A DNA stretch of 64,000 bases from Candidatus Melainabacteria bacterium (GCA_003153555.1 PLZS01000048.1:62001-126000); one strand, 5' to 3'; shown: positions 37,813 to 47,243, counted from the stretch's first letter. Notes: generated by a model not told the origin, from the letters alone. Numbers and translations: made by a program.

Positions 37813-38016
37813 CTAATGGAGGTTTCCCCAATCAGAACGTTTATCCCGAATTTCGGCAGTATCCGTCGTTGTTTTCTTAGACAAATTGACCAACGTATTC
37901 GTTAGTGCAACGAGGTATAACCGCTCTTCATAAGGTTTTCCGATAGTTGTTCGAGACTCGATCACTTTCAGCAAAGCCTCGTATGAAACGCCGTTTGGTG
38001 CGCTTTCGTAATTCAT
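37813..38016 (-). CDS. small hypothetical protein
   Basis: 67-aa ORF, ATG start, intergenic, no competitor. Confidence 0.4.
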   Translation of the reverse strand: MNYESAPNGVSYEALLKVIESRTTIGKPYEERLYLVALTNTLVNLSKKTTTDTAEIRDKRSDWGNLH

Positions 38017-38091
38017 GATGCTGTCACTCCGATTGAACTGATTTGGAAGACGCTCAGATCACAGCATGTGTTCCTAGAGATTCAAGCTGGC

Positions 38092-39873
38092 CTAGCGAAC
38101 TGGTGCTACGGCTTTTTGAAACTGATCAGTAGGCAATGTATTGAGCACTTCCGACCGGGACAGTCCTCCTCGTCGAGCCATGTGGATTCCGTACTTGAGA
38201 TTGTGCAGATCTTTGATGCCATGCGCGTCTGTCGAAATCACAAATTTGATTCCGCGCTTACGTGCAAGCTTGATCCAGCGAGCCTCCATGTCCAACCTGT
38301 AAGGGTCGCCGTTCACTTCAATTGCGACATTGGATTCCGCCGCAGCGTCTAACACCTCTTCTAGGCGGCACGACAACGGTGGGCGCCTGAGAACCAGCCG
38401 GCCAAGAGCATGTCCCCAAATTTTGAACTGAGGAAGGCGCATACAATGAATCAATCTTTTCGTCATTTGGTCCTCATCCATTTTCAATCTTGAGTGGATG
38501 CTGCCGATCAAGATATCGAACTTGTCCAAAACATGATCAGGATAATCCAGTGCTCCCGAGTCCAAAATATCCGATTCGGTACCGCGCAATAATTTGATCT
38601 TGACTCGTTCTTGCACTTGATCGATTTCTTCCCACTGCCGCTTTAGCTGTTCTATAGTCACTCCACCTGCATAGTGAGCAGCTGGTGAGTGGTCTGTGAT
38701 CGTTATATATTTCATACCCATGGCTTCGGCTGCCAGAGCCATTTCTTCGATGCTGTTTTTGCCATCAGAGTAAGTCGAGTGGCAATGAGTCATACCTTGA
38801 ATATGCTCAATTTCGACTAGATCCGAAAAGTCATTTCCTGAGGCTACTTCCTGCAATTCACCATTTGCTTCTCTCAACTCAGGTGGAATGTAGGGCAATC
38901 CCAGTTCCTTATAAATGTCTTGCTCTGACTGGCAGGCAATTTTCTTCGTGCCCTTAAACAGTCCCGTCACTCCGAGCCTGAGTCCTTTTCCCTTGGCTAA
39001 GGCTTGGACCTCCTCAATATGGCTGTCGGAGCCAGTTTCCATAAACTCCGCATAGGGGAATTGTTCAGAGTTCGTGATCAACAGTTTAACCCTCAGCCCG
39101 TTCGCCAGGCGTGCAACCGCCCGTGATTCTTCGCTGATTTCCATTTTGGTCACAAGAGGAAATTTTTCCAGCGCTTCAATCGCCTTGGCCGGCTCGTTTG
39201 ACGTAATGATCAGATTGATGTTCTTGATCGTTTCCTTCCACCTACGCATTGACCCTGCCACGGTCACTGAAGTTACCCCTGGTGCCCATTTGAAATAATC
39301 TGTCAGCTGCTTTGATAGGTGTCGTGCGTCGAGCAAAAGAATGCTCTCATCTTTAGTTTCGTATTCCTTAATACCTTCGAGAATTTTTTGCTGGGTCTTT
39401 TCTCCAAATCCCTTTATTTTGCTGACAGCTCCTAGATCGCATGCGGACTGAAGCTCGGCGATGCTGCTTATGCCAAGCGCGTCGTGAAGGGCTTGCACCT
39501 TTTTTGTGCTCAACCCAGGTATTTGAGAAAGCTCGATTATGCCCGGTGGGAGTTCGTTTCTCAGTTCATCGAGCAGTGAAGAGCGCCCTGTGTTATAGAG
39601 CTCAGCAATCTTCGCCGCCAGCACTTCACCGATACCTCGCACTTTAGTGAGCTGCTTATCGTCCACAATCTGCCCTAAATCCTCTACAATGCCCTCAACT
39701 GCCGCGGCACCATTTTCATAAGCACGAGCTTTGTACGGGTTCTCACCCTTCAGTTCGAGCAAGACTCCGATTTCGCGCAGAGCGTTAGCGATGGCAAACT
39801 TATCGAGCAAAAATCCCCCTGCGGTAATTGTCTCTCCTAAGACTAGACGCGGATTACTTCCACGAGTTTCCAA
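38092..39873 (-). CDS. PolX-type protein: HhH + DNA polymerase X-like domain (catalytic Asp lost) + PHP phosphoesterase domain
   Basis: HhH region VRGIGEVLAAKIAEL, IPGLSTKKVQALHDALGI; AGSMRRWKETIKNINLIIT; PHP GMTHCHSTYSDGKNSIEEMA, ITITDHSPAAHYAGG, GTESDILDSGALDY, WGHALGRLVLRRPP, IEVNGDPYRLDMEARW, ISTDAHGIKDLHNLKYGIHMARRGG. Confidence 0.92.
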   Translation of the reverse strand: METRGSNPRLVLGETITAGGFLLDKFAIANALREIGVLLELKGENPYKARAYENGAAAVEGIVEDLGQIVDDKQLTKVRGIGEVLAAKIAELYNTGRSSLLDELRNELPPGIIELSQIPGLSTKKVQALHDALGISSIAELQSACDLGAVSKIKGFGEKTQQKILEGIKEYETKDESILLLDARHLSKQLTDYFKWAPGVTSVTVAGSMRRWKETIKNINLIITSNEPAKAIEALEKFPLVTKMEISEESRAVARLANGLRVKLLITNSEQFPYAEFMETGSDSHIEEVQALAKGKGLRLGVTGLFKGTKKIACQSEQDIYKELGLPYIPPELREANGELQEVASGNDFSDLVEIEHIQGMTHCHSTYSDGKNSIEEMALAAEAMGMKYITITDHSPAAHYAGGVTIEQLKRQWEEIDQVQERVKIKLLRGTESDILDSGALDYPDHVLDKFDILIGSIHSRLKMDEDQMTKRLIHCMRLPQFKIWGHALGRLVLRRPPLSCRLEEVLDAAAESNVAIEVNGDPYRLDMEARWIKLARKRGIKFVISTDAHGIKDLHNLKYGIHMARRGGLSRSEVLNTLPTDQFQKAVAPVR

Positions 39874-40046
39874 AACTGGACGCTCACCGTTCTACAGCTT
39901 CGGAAGAGTAGAATCCTGCACCAAATCCGATGCCGCCTCTTACACAAAATGTGCCTGCCTTATTAATAACTACAGACAGTGCCGATATTTCCGGGCACTC
40001 TTGATCAACTGCACGCCTAACTTTGGCTAAATTTTTTCGGAAAGTT

Positions 40047-40307
40047 TCAAGCCTTGTGACCTGGCGAAACGACAGAAGGCACTTGCTGATGTTGTTGGGA
40101 CTCCCTGATGCGAGCCATGTCATTGGCGTGTTGAACGTCCTGCTGGTGTTGCACTTGAGCAGCCCTTTCGCGAGCAGCGTCTTGTTGATGTTGGAGTTGA
40201 GCAGCCCTTTCTCGAGGAGCATCTTGCTGCTGTTGTGTGCTCTGGTTGTTTTGGACAACTCCTCTTTCACGGTTGTTGACCATTGAGATGAGGTTGCTGT
40301 TGCTCAC
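40047..40307 (-). CDS. Gln/Arg-rich repetitive ORF, possibly the frameshifted 3' part of the upstream LysM gene
   Basis: RERAAQLQHQQDAARERAAQVQHQQDVQHANDMARI; low complexity, adjacent to and same strand as the LysM ORF. Confidence 0.35.
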   Translation of the reverse strand: MSNSNLISMVNNRERGVVQNNQSTQQQQDAPRERAAQLQHQQDAARERAAQVQHQQDVQHANDMARIRESQQHQQVPSVVSPGHKA

Positions 40308-40457
40308 CAGTGAAACGCGGTTGTTGACCGATTGGAAGTGTCTGAGCCGGATTAATTACTGGTCTATCTTGTCTGCCGTGCTGTATGCCCGTAATAGGCG
40401 CAGGTTCAGTCAAACGGTGTACCGGCTCTGTCACCTGAACCGTTCTCCTGGAATTGT

Positions 40458-41072
40458 TTACATTTTTTGTGTTGTTGATTGTCTCATTGATGATTGTATT
40501 ATTGACGATTCTGTTGTTGATGGATTTGGTTCATACCCTGTGGTTGCGTCAGGCGATTGGATAATGTCTGTGGAACGATACTCTGGGTCGACAGATGCTT
40601 CCCTTGAAACTTGCCTGTAGGTCTGATCTCTGTTCGATGGTGGCACGTTGACAGCAGCGTCGGTGTTGGAATTGAGCCTAAGTTGATCGCCGGCATGGAT
40701 GAGGTCGGGATTATCAATTAGTCTGGGGTAAGCATCCGCATTGCTCTGGATTATTTGGCTGATTTCTTGTTTGACACTAGCGGCGTCTGTTGAACAATTT
40801 TGTGCTCTCAGTGCCCGTCGAGCAATGTCATAGATTGTGTCACCGTCTTTGACAATATAAAGGCCGTCTTGGGTAACCTCTAGATCAGCGTTCTTTTGAT
40901 TGGCGTGCGCGGCTCGCCATTCTTTACGTTCACGTGATAGGTCTGGATGCCAATCGTTCCCTTGTGACTGCACTCCATTTTGTCGAGCAAAATTATCGCG
41001 ACCCGAGTCGAAGCTTGAATTAGCCATTTTTCTATATTTCTTCTGCTGATGGAATTGCAATAACCGTACCAA
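40458..41072 (-). CDS. LysM-domain protein (likely start 41027, MANSS)
   Basis: LYIVKDGDTIYDIARRALRAQNCS...ISQIIQSNADAYPRLIDNPDLIHAGDQLRL. Confidence 0.75.
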   Translation of the reverse strand: MVRLLQFHQQKKYRKMANSSFDSGRDNFARQNGVQSQGNDWHPDLSRERKEWRAAHANQKNADLEVTQDGLYIVKDGDTIYDIARRALRAQNCSTDAASVKQEISQIIQSNADAYPRLIDNPDLIHAGDQLRLNSNTDAAVNVPPSNRDQTYRQVSREASVDPEYRSTDIIQSPDATTGYEPNPSTTESSIIQSSMRQSTTQKM

Positions 41073-41242
41073 CTTCCAGCAAACCCGTCGATGCTAGAAA
41101 TACCTACGGCAAAATGAAATTTGCCGCTTTGGGCAGATGCGGCCAATATGAGGCTAGGTGCAGCCTTTGGCTCGGCTGTGCCCGGCCGAACGAGTGACCT
41201 TTGTCCGATAAACCTCAGCAGCTTCATTGGATGAAACTCTTC

Positions 41243-41260
41243 TTGTCACAAGTGAGTCAC
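41243..41260 (+). promoter_or_regulatory. Pho-box-like repeat TTGTCACaagtGAGTCAC (11-bp period)
   Basis: Two GTCAC-containing 7-mers with starts 11 bp apart in the intergenic region between divergent genes. Confidence 0.35.
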
Positions 41261-41388
41261 GATTTTTCTGATCCTGAATAGAGTACTTATAGTGTTTCAG
41301 TAACATTTACTCAAACCATCAATAGCCTAGATGGCTTGCAGCGCGCTCTTTCTTCGGTGTGGATAGCTTGAAGCTCTTCGGTTTACTG

Positions 41389-41427
41389 TGTCACGACCAT
41401 GTCACTAACGTGTCATCTTGATGTCAC
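41389..41427 (+). promoter_or_regulatory. array of four TGTCA(C/T) motifs at exact 11-bp spacing
   Basis: TGTCA starts at 41389, 41400, 41411, 41422; about 50 bp upstream of the ATG at 41475. Confidence 0.6.
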
Positions 41428-41474
41428 GTCAGTCCCTTATCTTGAATGCACGCTCTCAAGGAAGGATCTATCAA

Positions 41475-42122
41475 ATGCGCTACACCATGTTAGGAATGGC
41501 TCTTGCTGCCCTTGCTCTGATCAGCACTCAGCAATGTTTAGCTCAAGGTCAAAAAATTGGTATGCGCAACGGTTTGCCACCATGCACAATGGATAGCTTT
41601 GTTCACGAAGCGGCAGGCGAAGCCGAACACATTTATGGTGACGAAGGAACGACGGACATTCCACCTTATATGGGCTTCAGCACTGTACATAGAATCAACA
41701 ATGGAATTTTCGATATCAGAGACAAAGGATTAACAACTGGACACGGTTCGTATCTTCCCGATGCTTGGGGTGCGGATGAGTTTATAGCGCCTCCTGGAGA
41801 GTGGAGTCAATCGGGTGCTAACAATGGCAACCGTCAAACCAACGGCGCTGGCAACCAACTGGGTGGTGGTAGTGGTGGCAGCTCAAATGGTGGCAGTGGG
41901 CAACCTGCTCCAGTAACACCTCCATATCAAATCGGACCGGATTGGATCGCTGTTCAGAATACACACAATGGGCAGGTCATGGGATGGATGGCGCCCGGCG
42001 AAACCTTTCAACAATTCTTCTCAGGTCAATCCGGGCACTTGCTGCCAGGCAATGAAGCCGAAGGACAGTACATTCTCCAGAATCAACTGAACGGAATGAC
42101 AAATCCTTCCGAAATGCTTTAA
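41475..42122 (+). CDS. exported Gly/Asn-rich hypothetical protein
   Basis: Signal peptide MRYTMLGMALAALALISTQQCLAQ; preceded by AAGGA; Gly-rich linker then C-terminal domain. Confidence 0.75.
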   Translation: MRYTMLGMALAALALISTQQCLAQGQKIGMRNGLPPCTMDSFVHEAAGEAEHIYGDEGTTDIPPYMGFSTVHRINNGIFDIRDKGLTTGHGSYLPDAWGADEFIAPPGEWSQSGANNGNRQTNGAGNQLGGGSGGSSNGGSGQPAPVTPPYQIGPDWIAVQNTHNGQVMGWMAPGETFQQFFSGQSGHLLPGNEAEGQYILQNQLNGMTNPSEML

Positions 42123-42245
42123 CCTGTTTACACGATCATCTATTGCCGTTGCAATATCTAAATGCAGCGGCAATTTGATACCTAGACGCTTCAATTGTTT
42201 GGGCGGCTACCCGATGTACTGTGAGCCAAACAATTGGCGAAGCAT

Positions 42246-43415
42246 CTACTTTGACTTAGACTCTGATGCAGACGTCGACGTAGTGGTTGTAGTCGTGGGT
42301 TTCACTTCTGTTTTCGCTTCTTTGGGTAACGATGATGCGGCAACAGACGCAGCAGATAACCCATCTTCAAACGTTTTAGCATGAGTGTATTTTGCAGGAA
42401 TTTTCAGCGCACCACTAGGGTCAATGAAACCGTACTTGCCGTTCACTCTGACAACCGCCCTACCTTCTGAAAAATCAAGAGCTTCAATGAATTTGGGTGG
42501 TATCACTTGCACGCCCTTTTCGTTCAAATACCCCCACTTACCGCCTTCGGCGAGTAAACCGCGGTGTTCTGGAAATTGTTCGCGCGATTCATAGCTCTGT
42601 TTGACGACGAGCACTCCATCTTTATCAACAAAGCCAACTTGCCCGTTCGAGCGAACTTCAGCGATCGAATCCTTAAATGGCCACGCTTTTTCAAATCTTC
42701 TATCAATAACCAACTTGCCTTTGGCATTGACGTAGCCCCATTTGCCTTCAGATGATACAGCTGCATAGCCACCAGAAAATGGTTGTGCCTCGTCGTAGGT
42801 CTGGGGAACGATTTCCTGTCCAGTCTTATCTATGTAGCCCCACTTCCCACCGTTCGGTCTGACGGCAGCAAGACCTTCAGAAAATGGTCCAACTTCATCG
42901 TATTGCGGCTTAACGACTACGGCACCTGTTTTATCGACGAAGCCCCATAGTTCATCACTCTTGATTGCTCCCAATCCTTCCGAAAATTCGGAGGCTTGTT
43001 TAAATTGTGGTTTGATCACAAGTTGACCGGCGCCATCTATGTAGCCCCACTTGTAATCGTCAACGACCGCTGCCATACCATCGGAAAATTTACGCACTCT
43101 TTTATAGATAGGCTGGATCGACACTGCACCTGTCTTGTCTATAAATCCCCATTGATCCCCGAACTCGACGGCAGCCTTTTTCTCAGAAAAGGTATCGGCT
43201 TGATCGAATTGAGGCTTAATTGCCCATTTGCCGGCATGATCCAGGTAGCCCCAACGCTCTCCGCTGATAGCGACTGGCGCAGCAACCGGTACTGTTTTTA
43301 CTTCACTGGTTGTTGTCGAAGTAGTGGAATTGCAGCCGGATAGTAAGGAGATACAAATTGCGAAAGGTGCAGCAAACTGGAAGTATTTGACCATGGTTCT
43401 CTTTTTACTCAACAT
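42246..43415 (-). CDS. WG-repeat lipoprotein (about 9 repeats)
   Basis: Lipobox ISLLSGCNS; repeated WGYIDKTGxxVIxPxYDEAxPFSxGLAAV units. Confidence 0.93.
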   Translation of the reverse strand: MLSKKRTMVKYFQFAAPFAICISLLSGCNSTTSTTTSEVKTVPVAAPVAISGERWGYLDHAGKWAIKPQFDQADTFSEKKAAVEFGDQWGFIDKTGAVSIQPIYKRVRKFSDGMAAVVDDYKWGYIDGAGQLVIKPQFKQASEFSEGLGAIKSDELWGFVDKTGAVVVKPQYDEVGPFSEGLAAVRPNGGKWGYIDKTGQEIVPQTYDEAQPFSGGYAAVSSEGKWGYVNAKGKLVIDRRFEKAWPFKDSIAEVRSNGQVGFVDKDGVLVVKQSYESREQFPEHRGLLAEGGKWGYLNEKGVQVIPPKFIEALDFSEGRAVVRVNGKYGFIDPSGALKIPAKYTHAKTFEDGLSAASVAASSLPKEAKTEVKPTTTTTTSTSASESKSK

Positions 43416-43618
43416 TATCTAAACATACTAAGCTATTTTGTGAAGATCCACTAGCGCTTCCAGTCGTTAGCGCTACATGACAATTGGTTTGTAAGCGTGT
43501 GAACTATATTGAAAAGTTACATACAACATATCAAGGAGTAGAGGTGGTGGCTTATTCCGTGTGGACGTTATGATTGATAAGGGCACCGCAGGCGGTTCCT
43601 AACGTCGGTGAAAGAGAT

Positions 43619-44056
43619 CTAATCAACGTTTTCGACAACGGAACGCCACTTATGAAGATCGGAGAGCGACAGGTTGGAATAGATCAAAAACTGATTTAGA
43701 ACATCCTTATCGAGACTGGTGATCACCGATTGTGGACCTTGTTCGTCTTCGCACATGTTGGCAATGGTATCAAAATACTTGCCAATCAATTGCAGCATTG
43801 CATATTCGTCTTTAGAGTAGCTGCCTTGACTGAGAAGAGCTTGTGCCAATTCCTCTCGCGTTATGCCATTGCCGTTTGGGTCTAGTCGGGAAAAATTTTT
43901 CTCGAGTAACTTTGCAACTGTAGCTCCGTCTAATGGAGCTTCGTTCCCTGTCATAGGCTCCGAATCGGCTTCTGTCGTTCTCAACTGACCAAGCACATCT
44001 TGAAATGCATGCTGAGCCGCTTCGCGACGCTTATTGTGAGTCTCTTCCTCGGGCAT
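43619..44056 (-). CDS. hypothetical protein with single EF-hand-like motif
   Basis: NFSRLDPNGNGITREELAQALLSQ (DxNxNGxxxxEE). Confidence 0.65.
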   Translation of the reverse strand: MPEEETHNKRREAAQHAFQDVLGQLRTTEADSEPMTGNEAPLDGATVAKLLEKNFSRLDPNGNGITREELAQALLSQGSYSKDEYAMLQLIGKYFDTIANMCEDEQGPQSVITSLDKDVLNQFLIYSNLSLSDLHKWRSVVENVD

Positions 44057-44171
44057 GTTTTTTCCTCAAATGACAATATTCTTGCATGTTGTTCAAGGTG
44101 AAAGAAAGCTCGGTCTCACAATGTTGAGGAAACCTATTGTGCAGCAAGCTGCTCGGCTACTGCAGCAAGCT

Positions 44172-44257
44172 GCCCGACTTATCCTAGGACAGTCTATGCA
44201 GCAAAGCTGCCCGACTTATCCTAGGATAGTCTATGCAGCAAAGCTGCCCGACTTATC
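44172..44257. repeat. 37-bp tandem repeat, about 2.3 copies
   Basis: gcccgacttatcctagga[c/t]agtctatgcagcaaagct starts at 44172, 44209 and 44246 (partial); contains TATCCTAGGATA and GCAGCaaaGCTGC inverted repeats. Confidence 0.95.
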
Positions 44258-45215
44258 GCCAGTCATCAATCACGAAGACATCTGGACGGCAAAAACCGGG
44301 TTCATTTGGTTTTTGCATATAGACACCAAGATGGTCTGTTTTGAATCCAGATGAGAGCATGCAGTCATAAGCAGCATCACGAGCGGTGCTGATTCCGGCT
44401 GAAATTGAAACCATTCCAGCTTTGCGAGCAGTTGCTTCACAGGCGATCAGTAGACTGTTGAAGAGTATTGTGGTGTTTGGACACATTCGAGCAGCCGCGA
44501 ATTTGATATACATCGAATCGCGCTTTGCTTCCGAACCCGTTCCATAGTGGCAAATTGCGAAACCATCAAGAGTGTCCGAACCGATGAAAATTGTGTCACC
44601 AATTCCTAGTTCATGCACGGCGCAAATTTCCTTTTGCAGATCCAGTCCCTCGTAAATCTCCCCGGTCAGTTCCCGCGCTGATTGACGGAAGTCGAACTGT
44701 TCAATCTCTTTAAAATCAGAGTATCGCCACATGCGCACTTCTTTTGACGCCTCGTGTGCCAAATTCTTCGTCATTATCGCTGTCAGAAACCTGGGCATGA
44801 AGCCAAATTTTCTGTACAGATGAATGTGCTGTGGGCTTTGTGCGAAGGTAAATAGACCGGCGTGAGTAACATTGCGTTTGTGAAACAGACTCATGACTGG
44901 CATGAGCAGCTGTTGTGCTACGCCTTTGCCCCAATAGTCAGGAGAGACAGCCAGTGGTCCAAAATAACCAAAACTACCCCAGGTCGTCGACAGATTGACG
45001 CCGATTAGTTTGCCGTCTTCCTCGGCACCATATACGCCATCAGGGTCGATCAGAAAGCGGCACATTAGACTGCCACCGTCAAAAAACATATCTGGATCGG
45101 GAATGCCAATCTTTTCACTAAAACTTGTTTTGATTATGTGCTCAGTTGCGGCATAATCATCGCTTGTTAGTTGTCTAATTATGGCGGACACTATCACTCC
45201 CTTGCCTTCGAGCAA
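44253..45215 (-). CDS. GNAT-family N-acetyltransferase
   Basis: IRQLTSDDYAATEHIIKTSF; GYFGPLAVSPDYWGKGVAQQLLMPVM; HLYRKFGFMPRFL. Confidence 0.87.
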   Translation of the reverse strand: MLEGKGVIVSAIIRQLTSDDYAATEHIIKTSFSEKIGIPDPDMFFDGGSLMCRFLIDPDGVYGAEEDGKLIGVNLSTTWGSFGYFGPLAVSPDYWGKGVAQQLLMPVMSLFHKRNVTHAGLFTFAQSPQHIHLYRKFGFMPRFLTAIMTKNLAHEASKEVRMWRYSDFKEIEQFDFRQSARELTGEIYEGLDLQKEICAVHELGIGDTIFIGSDTLDGFAICHYGTGSEAKRDSMYIKFAAARMCPNTTILFNSLLIACEATARKAGMVSISAGISTARDAAYDCMLSSGFKTDHLGVYMQKPNEPGFCRPDVFVIDDWR

Positions 45216-45217
45216 GA

Positions 45218-46222
45218 TTATTGCACAGCTGATTCATGCTCGCTTGTTGCCAATTGGCAAAGAGCATCGGCAAAGGCAGATACCGCTGCTGTATGCATGC
45301 CTAGATATAACGATGGTTCAACCAATTCAAGTTCCATGAGAAGGTCCTGACCATCGCCAGCTCTGATAATATCTACTCGGGCAAACAGGGCAGGCTTTTT
45401 AACCCGAGCAAGAACTCGATGGGCTAGGTCTAGTTCAATCTGTTCAGGCTTAACAATCGTTTCACCTGCTTCACCTGCTTGAGCAAGGGGTTGGAAAGCA
45501 GATTTTCTCACGGTATGCGAATATTTACCGCCGAGAAACACAAGCGCCCGCTCCCCACGTTCACATACGGACTCAATAAATGGTTGTAAAAGCACATCAC
45601 CAGACTCAAGCATTTTGTTTAAATGTGCTTGAATTCCAGGCTCAGATTGTGCGATTTTTTTAACGCCAAATGTACTGAGTCCAATTGCTGGTTTGAGAAC
45701 CCCTTTGTCCCAACCATGTTTGTCCATTATTTCGAGCAGTTCTACTGACTGATCTTTTTCAAAGAGGACGGTTGGCACAATCGGAATTGAAGCTCGTTGC
45801 AGATCGAACAGGTATCGTTTATTGCTGTTCCAACGCACTGTTTCAACGTCGTTCCAAACAGTTGTAAGAGCTGAAACTCTGTTCAACCAATATAGAAATT
45901 TCGCGTAGTGCAAATGATAATCCCATGTTGATCGCAACACGCAGATGCCTGCGTTCGACCATGAGATGTTGTCATCGTTCCAAATGGCGACGGCGCAATT
46001 GAACCCTCTTCTTTCAAGTTCAGCGAAAACGAGTTGGTCGTCGGCATCTAGGTTTGGTAAATCAGTGTATGTTACGAAAGTAAATTTTGGCTTGGCAGTC
46101 AATGGGCTTTTCCACGGTTTCTTTTCGCCAGGTGCTGTTTTGTCAGGCACCAGTTGGGCAGCAGTATAGCCTAGCAACAAGGCAACACCCAGGTCGAGCC
46201 GAGCTTGCTCTTCCATTGGCAA
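45218..46222 (-). CDS. ATP-grasp-domain protein (RimK/glutathione-synthetase-like)
   Basis: CVLRSTWDYHLHYAKFLYWLNRV; WNSNKRYLFDLQRASIPIVPTVLFEK; WDKGVLKPAIGLSTFGVKKI; DVLLQPFIESVCERGERALVFLGGKYSHTVRK; ARVDIIRAGDGQDLLMELELVEPSLYL. Confidence 0.85.
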   Translation of the reverse strand: MPMEEQARLDLGVALLLGYTAAQLVPDKTAPGEKKPWKSPLTAKPKFTFVTYTDLPNLDADDQLVFAELERRGFNCAVAIWNDDNISWSNAGICVLRSTWDYHLHYAKFLYWLNRVSALTTVWNDVETVRWNSNKRYLFDLQRASIPIVPTVLFEKDQSVELLEIMDKHGWDKGVLKPAIGLSTFGVKKIAQSEPGIQAHLNKMLESGDVLLQPFIESVCERGERALVFLGGKYSHTVRKSAFQPLAQAGEAGETIVKPEQIELDLAHRVLARVKKPALFARVDIIRAGDGQDLLMELELVEPSLYLGMHTAAVSAFADALCQLATSEHESAVQ

Positions 46223-46337
46223 CGCTGGTCGACAAGTTGGGCTTGCCTTAGATTAGACGCTGACTCGTCAGTCTCAGCATGAGCTGCTCAGAGTGTGGAG
46301 GACCGTCCAAGGACATGCGAAAATTGCTATCAGCATT

Positions 46338-46640
46338 CTAGGCGGCCGTCTGATAGAAGGAATGATCGATTGCGTTTTTCAGTGCGCTAAGAGCCTGCAA
46401 ATTAGGCCAAATGACGGCCTTCATTTCATCCAGTTCGTATTGACCGATCAGACCTTGATCGTAATGTCGACAGACATCTTCCCAAAGCGCGAACAATTCT
46501 TTTGGTTGTTTTCTGTTGCGAGCATCCCTCTGATATTCAATCAAATCGAACATTTTCATCGATCCTTCCTCCAACGACATACTGTCGCAAAATTTCAACT
46601 TCTGGCTCCGTTGACGCATTTTGTTGCGGCTCGGTTCCAT
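46338..46640 (-). CDS. small hypothetical protein (start may be at the internal Met of MKMFDLIEYQ)
   Basis: 100-aa ORF with rc GGAGGAAGGATCGATG upstream of internal start. Confidence 0.5.
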   Translation of the reverse strand: MEPSRNKMRQRSQKLKFCDSMSLEEGSMKMFDLIEYQRDARNRKQPKELFALWEDVCRHYDQGLIGQYELDEMKAVIWPNLQALSALKNAIDHSFYQTAA

Positions 46641-46764
46641 CTATCTTTGCAACTCCGGCTTTAGGAGGGTGGAACATTTTTGCAAACACTAGTCGGCGCC
46701 TGATAATCATATCGGGAACAGGTAAGCGATCAGTCCGTCTTTCTACTCAGAAAGAGAGTGTGAA

Positions 46765-47025
46765 ATGGAAACTAGTACAAAAGAAGCGAACGTAATATCT
46801 GACTGCGAGAAACTAGAAAGAGCGTACAGAAGTGATCATCGACCCTGGAAACGGCTTTATTTATCCTTTTTGTTTGTTCTGGTGCTAATTCTCGCCTTCA
46901 CGTTTTTTGGTGCTCGTGTTGATCGGGAGAAACTTACTACTGAAGTAACGCCGATTCACATCGAATTGAATTCAATAACGACTAGGAACAAAACGGCTCA
47001 AAATCCTCATAACTTGCAACTCTAA
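46765..47025 (+). CDS. small single-TM hypothetical protein
   Basis: LYLSFLFVLVLILAFTFFGA TM segment; ATG start with AGAGAG upstream. Confidence 0.55.
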   Translation: METSTKEANVISDCEKLERAYRSDHRPWKRLYLSFLFVLVLILAFTFFGARVDREKLTTEVTPIHIELNSITTRNKTAQNPHNLQL

Positions 47026-47243
47026 TTTCAGGCTTGAGGTCCACGTTGAGGTGGTGGCACTTTTGGGGAATTGTGTGAATTGCCAGAGTCGACAAGTCCG
47101 TAGACATCGATGCTAGTCTAGCCGAATTTCTGGATTGGAATTGGTCGCGTGATAACATTGGTTGGCAATGAAGCTGGATCGAATATTGAGCGCGCCGTGC
47201 CTCCATAGAACGAAGTAAGCTTTCATTTCGGTGCGATGAGAAG

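Noticed and set aside
40023-40620. + strand hydrophobic ORFs 40023..40286 and 40237..40620
   Set aside because: Antisense translations of the Q/N-rich minus-strand repeats (CAA/CAG read as Leu/Val-rich).
44172-44257. Possible CRISPR array
   Set aside because: Repeat units are directly contiguous with no unique spacers, and no cas genes are in the window.
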